Assembly (NCBI GenBank): GCA_964292325.1
Contig: CAXYVG010000107.1
Span: 1-11,194 of the forward strand
Reading direction: 5' to 3'
Source of the DNA: CTSoil-075 sp964292325
Lineage (GTDB): Bacteria > Bacillota > Negativicutes > DSM-13327
DNA length: 11,194 nucleotides
Below are positions 5,849 through 11,194 of the stretch, piece after piece; the first letter of the stretch is position 1, and each line of letters starts with the position of its first letter. Below the pieces are notes generated by a model, which worked only from the letters and a program-made list of their open reading frames with translations, searched no databases and was not told the origin of the DNA. A program made the translations under genes and the position numbers.

Positions 5849-6523
5849 ATGGACATGCCAATTGTTATAGCACAAAGTTTTATGGAAAATATAAAAGGAT
5901 GGAGTCATGATATAAAAATACCTGACTTATCCAATGTAATTGCAGTATTAAAAGAAACTTGGGATTTACAAACTTTCACTAATTTAGAACAGGGGAAAAT
6001 TGCCGTTGCGGATGATATCATCAATCAATCGTTAGCCGCTGCTATTGCTGATAATGAACAGGTAAAAGAGTTATCCATTACATCGCTGGAAGATCATAAA
6101 TTAAAAATTACAGCACTAACAAAACAGGCTGGCCATGTAGTGTTGGTGTGTAAGATAGAGCAGTTTGTACATGATAAAGACCATTCCAGCATAAAGTTAA
6201 AAGTAGTCGATAAAAAATTGCTAGATAAGCCGATTATATCCTGGATTTTTTCTAAAGTTAGTTTAGCGATGGTTACGAAACTAGTAGGGAATATCGATCC
6301 CGGTCATGGTTTGACAGTGGGAATTGTCGGTAACGAGGTAACGATTGATTTTCACCAAGCACTATACTCATCAAAGATAGGTAGTATTGAGCTTATGGGC
6401 TATAAGCCGCTAGATGCTTTGACTATTTATGAGGCTGTGCCAGAAAAAGGATTTATAAACTTTACAACCGCGGTCGATTTACCTGATAATATTAGAGATA
6501 TGATTAAGAATGTATTACCATAA
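5849..6523 (+). CDS. Hypothetical protein, 224 aa, no family recognised
   Basis: I cannot name this protein. It has no cleavable signal peptide, no clear membrane segment, no cysteine cluster and no nucleotide-binding motif. The middle (about residues 60-115) alternates polar and hydrophobic residues as in beta strands (KELSITSLEDHKLKITALT, GHVVLVCKIEQFV). One moderately hydrophobic segment lies at about 128-146 (PIISWIFSKVSLAMVTKLV), and a second strand-rich part follows to about 180. The pattern faintly resembles lipid-binding beta-rich domains such as DUF2993, but this is only a guess. Two starts are possible: ATG 5849 with GGAGG twelve bases upstream, or ATG 5855 with AAAGGA five bases upstream. 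The gene stands alone between the ndh terminator and the palindromic element at 6551-6681, whose right arm (CCCCTTTATTTT) could end it. Confidence 0.8.
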   Translation: MDMPIVIAQSFMENIKGWSHDIKIPDLSNVIAVLKETWDLQTFTNLEQGKIAVADDIINQSLAAAIADNEQVKELSITSLEDHKLKITALTKQAGHVVLVCKIEQFVHDKDHSSIKLKVVDKKLLDKPIISWIFSKVSLAMVTKLVGNIDPGHGLTVGIVGNEVTIDFHQALYSSKIGSIELMGYKPLDALTIYEAVPEKGFINFTTAVDLPDNIRDMIKNVLP

Positions 6524-6550
6524 GTGGATGAGATACATAAAAATATTTAC

Positions 6551-6681
6551 AAGGGGATGTCACACTAAGCGCATAACCCGAATCCATATGCAAAATTCAT
6601 TCATTTGAGGTGCAAATTTATACCTCTCATAGAATAAATCGCATATGGATTTGTGAAAAATGTGTAATGGGACAGCCCCTT
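6551..6681. repeat. MITE-like imperfect palindrome, about 131 bp
   Basis: The ends are inverted repeats with one mismatch: AAGGGGATGTC (6551-6561) and GACAGCCCCTT (6671-6681). Inside, AATCCATATGC (6581-6591) pairs perfectly with GCATATGGATT (6641-6651), and a central GAGGT (6607-6611) pairs with ACCTC (6622-6626). The flanks TATTTAC (6544-6550) and TATTTTAC (6682-6689) differ by one T and may be a decayed target duplication. No coding frame is present. Nested inverted repeats of this size fit a non-autonomous mobile element or a dispersed structured repeat. Copies elsewhere in the genome could not be checked. Confidence 0.55.
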
Positions 6682-6684
6682 TAT

Positions 6685-6713
6685 TTTACGTTATGACGCA
6701 ATCCGTTTATAAT
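6685..6713 (+). promoter_or_regulatory. Promoter of the ydcF-like gene
   Basis: TTTACG (6685-6690) is followed after 17 bases by a perfect TATAAT (6708-6713). The start would be near 6720, about 40 bases before the TTG start codon. The -35 box begins four bases past the end of the palindromic element, so insertion of that element may have reset what lies upstream of this promoter. Confidence 0.6.
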
Positions 6714-6758
6714 AGAGGGAGTAGTTCCTAATTTTATTGTGATATGGAGGAAAAAGCG

Positions 6759-7511
6759 TTGGTATATTATGTTAGATTTCTGTATAGTACATTTTTGTTT
6801 CCCCCTGGGATTATCCTTTTAGCTTTAGTATTACTATGCTTTTATTTATATCGTCGACAACGGGGTTTGGCAAAAATACTGAGTATGATTACATTATTAT
6901 TCTATTTATCTACGACTTCTTTAGTTAGTGATATGCTGATTGGTTCTTTAGAGAAAAGGCATCAGCCACCCACTCCGGTGCAAGGGGATGTAATCGTGAT
7001 GTTAGGTGGTGGAGCTACCCTTGATACTCCCAATGTATCTGGACTTGGACATTTATCAGGCTTTGCTGCCAATCGGTTATTGACTTCGGCCCAGTTATAC
7101 CACAGTTTGCACGTTCCGATCTTGGTGTCGGGTGGCAAGGTGCTAGAAACTACAGGATCAGAGGCTGATATTGCCAAAGTGATTTTAATGGGACTAGGTG
7201 TCCCTGCAGATAAGATTATTTCAGAAAATCAGAGTTTAAACACAACCGACAATGCGAGGTTTACTAAAAAAATACTAGTAGAACGTGGGTTTTTGGAACC
7301 GATTTTAGTTACATCAGCGTTTCATATGGAACGATCTATTTTACAGTTTAATAAATTCAATGTGGCAGTAATTCCTTATCCAACAGATTATCAGACTAAT
7401 ATTGAGATGAAATTTCAGCCACATCAGTTATGGCCATCGGCTAGTGCAATGCTAAACGTTAGCTTAGCATTAAAAGAATATGTGGGAATATTGGCAGTGA
7501 AGTGGTATTAA
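6759..7511 (+). CDS. YdcF/ElyC family membrane protein with DUF218 domain (250 aa)
   Basis: Related to the E. coli ElyC/SanA/YdcF group, whose members are linked to envelope and peptidoglycan upkeep; the reaction is not settled. Two membrane segments lie in the first 60 residues (about FLFPPGIILLALVLLCFYLY and a second around SMITLLFYLSTTSLVSDML), followed by the DUF218 domain with GDVIVMLGGG, the ILVSGGKV strand, the acidic SEADIAK and the TDNARF helix, and SAFHMERS near the C-terminus. The layout and length match ElyC rather than the soluble YdcF. TTG 6759 is taken as the start because GGAGG (6746-6750) precedes it by eight bases. The upstream in-frame ATG at 6744 overlaps that site and has no binding site of its own. 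It has its own promoter at 6685-6713 and no obvious terminator before ahbC. Confidence 0.87.
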   Translation: MVYYVRFLYSTFLFPPGIILLALVLLCFYLYRRQRGLAKILSMITLLFYLSTTSLVSDMLIGSLEKRHQPPTPVQGDVIVMLGGGATLDTPNVSGLGHLSGFAANRLLTSAQLYHSLHVPILVSGGKVLETTGSEADIAKVILMGLGVPADKIISENQSLNTTDNARFTKKILVERGFLEPILVTSAFHMERSILQFNKFNVAVIPYPTDYQTNIEMKFQPHQLWPSASAMLNVSLALKEYVGILAVKWY

Positions 7512-7630
7512 AATCATAGTGGTTATCGATCGTCTAATTTAGTATAGACAGTTGCTATATGGCACTGTTACAATGGTAAAATAGGTTATGAGTGTTGTTT
7601 TGTAAAATTTATAATGAAAAGAGTGAAGAT

Positions 7631-8797
7631 ATGATTGGTGTAAGCAAATTGCTTTGCGATACAGAAAATTTTGGTGATAGCCTACGTTATTCTAAAGGTG
7701 TTCATGGGCAACGGCATGGTGCTGCTGCGGGTATGGGACCGGTTATTTCTTGGAATATTACCAGAACGTGCAACTTAAAATGTGCACATTGTTATTCTAG
7801 TTCAGATGGGAAAAAATATGATGGTGAGTTAACAACACTTGAGGCTAAAAAATTTATTGATGATTGCGCTGCTTTTAAAGTGCCAGTATTGTTACTGTCA
7901 GGTGGCGAACCGCTCATTCGTCCTGATGTTTTTGAATTGGTTAAATATGCTAGTGAGCGAGGTATCCGCGCTACTTTTTCTACGAATGGTACATTGATTG
8001 ACAAGCAAGTAGCTAAGGATATTAAAGCATTAGATATCGGCTATGTAGGGATTAGTCTTGATGGTCTAGGGGAAGCGAATGATAAGTTTCGTGGCAAGGA
8101 GGGCGCCTTTGAAAAAGCGTTGCAGGGTATTCGCAATTGTATGGAAGTCGGGCAACGCGTAGGTTTGCGCTTTACGATTAACCGCTATAACATCCACGAT
8201 CTAGAAAATATTTTTAATCTAATTGAAGAAGAAAAAATTCCACGGGTATGCTTTTATCATTTAGTATATTCCGGCCGGGGTTCAGAGATGATGCAACATG
8301 ACATCAGTCATGAAGAAGCTCGCCGTGCGATGGATCTGATTATTCGTAAGACTGAAGAATTTGGCAATAAATGCGAGATTCTAACAGTAGATAATCATGC
8401 AGATATCGTATACTTGTATTTGCAATATCTGAAAAAAGACCCTGTTCGTGCTGAAAAAATATGGGATTTGATGATGCGTAATGGTGGTAATCGGTCGGGG
8501 ATTGCTTTTGCTAATGTAGATCCATTAGGAAATGTACATTCGGATCAGTTTACACAAAATTATACATTCGGCAATGTCCGTGATCGTGCGATTGGTGATA
8601 TTTGGACGGATGAATCCAATCCAATCCTTGCGGGGCTGAAAGATCGTAAAGGTCTATTAAAAGGTCGCTGTAGTAAGTGTAAATGGCTTGCTGTTTGTAA
8701 TGGTAATTTCCGTGCGCGGGCAGAGGCCACGACCGGTGATTTTTGGGAATCGGATCCGGCTTGTTATTTGACAGACGAGGAAATTGGTATTGTATAA
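7631..8797 (+). CDS. ahbC: Radical SAM/SPASM heme biosynthesis protein, AhbC/NirJ1 type (388 aa)
   Basis: Probable 12,18-didecarboxysiroheme deacetylase, which removes two acetate side chains to give Fe-coproporphyrin in the siroheme-dependent heme route. The N-terminal MIGVSKLL with DSLRY and the RTCNLKCAHC motif (C47, C51, C54; CX3CX2C) match the NirJ1/AhbC subgroup. GGEP (91-94) is the SAM motif, and ISLDG (141-145) and FTINR (181-185) mark barrel strands. The SPASM part has C347, C350, C356 and C378 for an auxiliary Fe-S cluster, with CNGNFRARAEA typical of the group. The frame is open from a GTG at 7592, but the ATG at 7631 starts where relatives start. Its ribosome binding site is weak (AAGAGTGA). 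AhbA, AhbB, AhbD and hem genes are not in the window, so the rest of the route must be elsewhere if present. NirJ2/AhbD is the nearest alternative and fits less well at the N-terminus. Confidence 0.87.
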   Translation: MIGVSKLLCDTENFGDSLRYSKGVHGQRHGAAAGMGPVISWNITRTCNLKCAHCYSSSDGKKYDGELTTLEAKKFIDDCAAFKVPVLLLSGGEPLIRPDVFELVKYASERGIRATFSTNGTLIDKQVAKDIKALDIGYVGISLDGLGEANDKFRGKEGAFEKALQGIRNCMEVGQRVGLRFTINRYNIHDLENIFNLIEEEKIPRVCFYHLVYSGRGSEMMQHDISHEEARRAMDLIIRKTEEFGNKCEILTVDNHADIVYLYLQYLKKDPVRAEKIWDLMMRNGGNRSGIAFANVDPLGNVHSDQFTQNYTFGNVRDRAIGDIWTDESNPILAGLKDRKGLLKGRCSKCKWLAVCNGNFRARAEATTGDFWESDPACYLTDEEIGIV

Positions 8798-8842
8798 CCA
8801 GCCATAGCGATCAATCTATCAACGTACAAGGAGGTAGAATGA

Positions 8843-9547
8843 ATGAAACTGAATGTTGCATTATTACCGAATGATGCTAAGGGAATCAATCTTTGTGATA
8901 CCGTTTGTATTGTATTAGATATATTTCGAGCAACTACATCGATCACAACGGCAGTAGCTAATGGATGTAGGGCGATAATTCCTGTCTTATCAGTGGAAGA
9001 TGCCCGTTTGGCTGCTGAAAAAATGGAACCTGTTTTATTTGCAGGTGAGCGGCAATCAATACGAATTGATGGTTTTGATTTTGGAAATTCACCGTTTGAA
9101 TTTTCGCAAGAGAAAGTGAAAGACAAGACCATTATTATGACTACGACCAATGGAACGGTTGCGATCCATGCAACTTCTACAGCGCATCGTACATTAATCG
9201 GCTCCTTCTTGAATGCGAAGGCTGTTTGCCGACAGGCCAAGCAGTATGGAAAAGATATTTTGATTGTATGTGCAGGGACAGATGGTCTTTTCTCATTGGA
9301 GGATGCTCTTTGTGCAGGATTTATGGTTCAGTTATTACAGTCAGAAGGTGATATACTGACGGATGCAGCTTATGGAGCGTTATTGATGTATACAAAGGCG
9401 CAGGGGAATTTAGTTGAGACTGCTGCAAAGAGTCGAAATGGAAAACGCTTGTGTGATCTAAATCGTATGGATGATATTGAATATTGTTTCCGCATGGATG
9501 CCCTGCAGGTAGTACCTCAGTATGTTGAGGGAAAAATCTGTAGATAG
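8843..9547 (+). CDS. comB: 2-phosphosulfolactate phosphatase, ComB family (234 aa)
   Basis: Mg-dependent hydrolase of (R)-2-phospho-3-sulfolactate to sulfolactate and phosphate, the second step of coenzyme M synthesis in methanogens. In bacteria the family is tied to sulfolactate, for example in Bacillus spores. Motifs: VLDIFRATTS (24-33), GERQSIRIDGFDFGNSP (68-84), TTTNGT (100-105) and CAGTDGLFSLED (143-154). Length is complete for the family. The ATG has AAGGAGG at 8828-8834 with eight-base spacing. An overlapping ATG four bases earlier leads into another frame. The gene follows ahbC by 45 bases with no terminator between, so the two are probably co-transcribed. No ComA (phosphosulfolactate synthase) gene is visible in the window. 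The protein name is secure; the physiological substrate here is inferred. Confidence 0.92.
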   Translation: MKLNVALLPNDAKGINLCDTVCIVLDIFRATTSITTAVANGCRAIIPVLSVEDARLAAEKMEPVLFAGERQSIRIDGFDFGNSPFEFSQEKVKDKTIIMTTTNGTVAIHATSTAHRTLIGSFLNAKAVCRQAKQYGKDILIVCAGTDGLFSLEDALCAGFMVQLLQSEGDILTDAAYGALLMYTKAQGNLVETAAKSRNGKRLCDLNRMDDIEYCFRMDALQVVPQYVEGKICR

Positions 9548-9602
9548 CCTAGCCACGACGATTGCCATTAAATTAAGTGGAGTTAGTGATATCTATATAC
9601 CC

Positions 9603-9646
9603 AAAATGCCGAAGTTCCTGTTAGTAGCAGGGACTTCGGCATTTTT
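9603..9646. terminator. Bidirectional terminator between comB and fetB
   Basis: Bases 9603-9620 pair with 9628-9645 over 18 bp with one G-U and a 7-base loop (core AATGCCGAAGT). The stem is flanked by TTTTT on the plus side and by AAAA on the left, which reads TTTT on the minus strand. It lies between two convergent stops and can serve both. The strand is given as neutral for that reason. Confidence 0.85.
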
Positions 9647-9665
9647 GCTCATAATGGGGCTAGGT

Positions 9666-10415
9666 TTATAGATCTTTGAGCTGGGAGAGGTTGTTGAAAA
9701 ATCTTTGATAGGCCCAGTAACTGGCAGTAAAAGAAGAAATACTTACAGCACCAGCCAGCATGAAGGCGACCATGATTTGATATTTAATGGCGGAGTCAGG
9801 TGCGACTCCAGCTAAAATCAGACCTGTCATCATGCCGGGGAGCTGTACAATCCCTAGTGTTTTCATAGAATCAAACGTCGGTAGCATTGCAGTTTTAATG
9901 CTGTCTCTAAGGAGATTTCGGGAGGCCTCTTTTGGGGTGGCGCCAAGACATAATTTTACTTCGATTTCTTCTCGTTTTGTCTGGAAGTTATGGAGTAAGC
10001 TTTTAAATAATAGACTGGTGGCAACCATGGAATTACCGACTACCATACCGCTGACTGGGATGACTTGGCTAGGTTGGTAGGTAATAGCTTCAAAGGCTAT
10101 GAGCCCGCCTAACGTAACGACAAGGCCACTGAGAATGGAGGCGAAAGCAATCCACAATGCTTGCTCAATGCCAGCGCCACGTTTGGCAGTAACGGTTGAG
10201 GCATTATAAACCATCAATAGTAAAATGATAGTGGTAAATAGGATATTATCAAGATTAAAAACAAATTTGAGAATAAAACCAATAATTGTCAATTGAATAA
10301 TCGCTCGTACACTGCTAATGAGCATATCTTTTTCAAGACCGAGCTTTTCTTTATAAGATAACACGAGCGGAATTAGAATAAGACTGCAGGTTAAAGCCAG
10401 TGATAGATTACTCAT
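9666..10415 (-). CDS. fetB: Iron-export ABC transporter permease FetB (UPF0014, 249 aa)
   Basis: Membrane subunit of the FetAB exporter, which in E. coli lowers cytoplasmic iron and protects against oxidative stress. The family signature is clear: YKEKLGLEKDMLISSVRAIIQL (residues 21-42; only its KEKLGLEKD and RAIIQL cores are diagnostic), then QVIPVSGMVVGNSMVA, LCLGATPKEASRNLLRDSI in the cytoplasmic coupling region, DSMKTLGIVQLPGMMTGLILAG, and AIKYQIMVAFML. Six to seven hydrophobic segments are spread along the protein. The ATG has AAAGGAGA seven bases upstream. The start overlaps the fetA stop by eight bases (10408-10415), so translation is probably coupled. The gene ends 20 bases before the shared terminator. 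The iron substrate is inherited from the E. coli member and has not been shown for this one. Confidence 0.93.
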   Translation of the reverse strand: MSNLSLALTCSLILIPLVLSYKEKLGLEKDMLISSVRAIIQLTIIGFILKFVFNLDNILFTTIILLLMVYNASTVTAKRGAGIEQALWIAFASILSGLVVTLGGLIAFEAITYQPSQVIPVSGMVVGNSMVATSLLFKSLLHNFQTKREEIEVKLCLGATPKEASRNLLRDSIKTAMLPTFDSMKTLGIVQLPGMMTGLILAGVAPDSAIKYQIMVAFMLAGAVSISSFTASYWAYQRFFNNLSQLKDL

Positions 10416-11103
10416 GCTGTTCTCCTTTTGTTTTGAAAAAAGTCGCTACGGATCCTAGGAACGTGATATGACCTGCTTCTAGATACATGATTTTTTGGGC
10501 TAGACGTTTGACTTGCTCTAGATTGTGGGTAATAAATAAAAGTGTTGCTTGATGAAGCATTTGTTCATCAAGGATTAATTTTTCTAAGAGTAATGTATTC
10601 GTTTCATCTAGTGCAGCTGTCACTTCATCGAGTAGGATGATTTGCGGTTTTATTAATAGGGAGCGAATGAGAGCGATGCGTTGCTGTTCACCGCCTGAGA
10701 GGGCGGTATTCTTTTTCTCTATGATATTTTTAGGTAGTTGTACCTTATCGAGATAACTGTTCAGTTCATTGTAGTCAGGCTTTTTCCCTAGGAGTTGATA
10801 AGAATAGAGTAGGTTTTCTTCTACCGTGGTGCCAAATAAATAAGGTTTTTGTAATATATAGCCAATGCTGCGTCTAAGCTCGGTCGGTGCATACTCTTGT
10901 ATATTTTTATTGTGATATAGAATTTGACCATCAGTAGGACTAATGAGTAGATTTAATAGACGAAATAGTGAAGATTTACCAGATCCCGAGGGACCTATAA
11001 TGCCGATACTATCGCCACGCTCTACGCTGAAAGAAATATTATGTAAGATGTGTTGATTGTTTTTTACGAGATTCATGTTTTTACATTCTAAAATATTGAT
11101 AAT
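10408..11103 (-). CDS. fetA: Iron-export ABC transporter ATPase FetA, probably with ATT/ATC start
   Basis: ATP-binding partner of FetB. Counted from the ATG at 11076, the parts are Walker A GPSGSGKSS (about 28-36), Q-loop ILQKPYLFG, signature LSGGEQQR, Walker B IILLDEVTAALDE and switch His in ITHN, all intact. The visible ATG (11074-11076) has no ribosome binding site, and starting there removes the first beta strand. In the same frame, upstream codons 11077-11103 read IINILECKN, which aligns with the N-terminal LLQLQNV of E. coli FetA. A TGA at 11110-11112 closes the frame, and GAGGTGA (11105-11111) lies just before ATT 11101-11103 and ATC 11098-11100. No ATG, GTG or TTG occurs between them. 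I therefore extend the gene to 11103, which gives about 231 residues, though 11100 fits the spacing slightly better. A start mutation or sequence error is possible. Confidence 0.85.
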   Translation of the reverse strand: MINILECKNMNLVKNNQHILHNISFSVERGDSIGIIGPSGSGKSSLFRLLNLLISPTDGQILYHNKNIQEYAPTELRRSIGYILQKPYLFGTTVEENLLYSYQLLGKKPDYNELNSYLDKVQLPKNIIEKKNTALSGGEQQRIALIRSLLIKPQIILLDEVTAALDETNTLLLEKLILDEQMLHQATLLFITHNLEQVKRLAQKIMYLEAGHITFLGSVATFFKTKGEQHE

Positions 11104-11104
11104 A

Positions 11105-11111
11105 TCACCTC
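11105..11111 (-). promoter_or_regulatory. Ribosome binding site that places the fetA start
   Basis: On the minus strand GAGGTGA is the only good Shine-Dalgarno match upstream of fetA. It sits seven bases (from the GAGG core) before an in-frame ATC and four before ATT, but 31 bases before the first ATG. It therefore argues for non-canonical initiation. Confidence 0.55.
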
Positions 11112-11194
11112 ACCAAATAGTAGATATCAATAGGATACCATAAGACAATGGGTTACACAGTAAAAAGATGTGGTATAAGAAAAATAATAGGGAA

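Noticed and set aside
7592..7630. GTG at 7592 as the ahbC start
   Set aside because: The 13 extra residues are not part of the NirJ1/AhbC N-terminus as I know it, which begins near MIxVSKLL; kept only as an alternative.
8764..9240. 158-codon minus-strand frame antisense to comB
   Set aside because: No ribosome binding site and no family likeness; it shadows the comB frame, which has clear motifs.

Overview
The window reads as ordinary chromosome of a low-GC, mostly anaerobic Firmicute. The best guess is a member of the Negativicutes (Sporomusaceae, Pelosinus-like). This rests on AT-rich codon use, strong GGAGG-type ribosome binding sites, an AhbC/NirJ1-type heme radical SAM enzyme, a ComB phosphatase, a COG2509-type FAD protein and bacterial sigma-A-like promoters. 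No taxonomic marker gene is present, so the assignment is an inference. I see no tRNA, rRNA, CRISPR array, transposase or complete mobile element.

Layout. Positions 1-1560 (+) hold the 3' three quarters of a type IA topoisomerase (TopB) whose start lies outside the window. Facing it are two minus-strand genes: a small coiled-coil protein (1656-1910) with its own near-consensus promoter, and a P-II nitrogen-signalling protein (2078-2449). A 427-base gene-free stretch (2450-2876) follows. It carries back-to-back promoters. The rightward one drives a COG2509-like FAD protein (2877-4265). The leftward one reads into a very short segment closed by two successive minus-strand intrinsic terminators, which looks like a small RNA or an attenuated leader. 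Next, each with its own terminator or promoter, come a type II NADH dehydrogenase (4521-5777), an unrecognised 224-residue protein (5849-6523), a MITE-like imperfect palindrome (6551-6681), and a YdcF/ElyC-family membrane protein (6759-7511). Then come AhbC (7631-8797) and ComB (8843-9547), 45 bases apart and probably co-transcribed. A bidirectional terminator separates comB from the convergent fetAB iron-export ABC pair on the minus strand (10408 to about 11103).

Functionally this is a loose neighbourhood rather than one pathway. It includes quinone-linked NADH oxidation (NDH-2), heme synthesis by the siroheme route (AhbC), iron export (FetAB), envelope upkeep (YdcF), sulfolactate chemistry (ComB) and nitrogen sensing (P-II). 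Iron and redox recur across several genes, but the terminators and promoters indicate mostly single-gene units.

I did not find a clearly new multi-gene system. The parts most worth a second look are the divergent promoter with its short double-terminated minus-strand transcript (2671-2847), the fetA start, which appears to need an ATT or ATC initiation codon, the 131-base palindromic element next to the ydcF promoter, and the unknown 224-residue protein.
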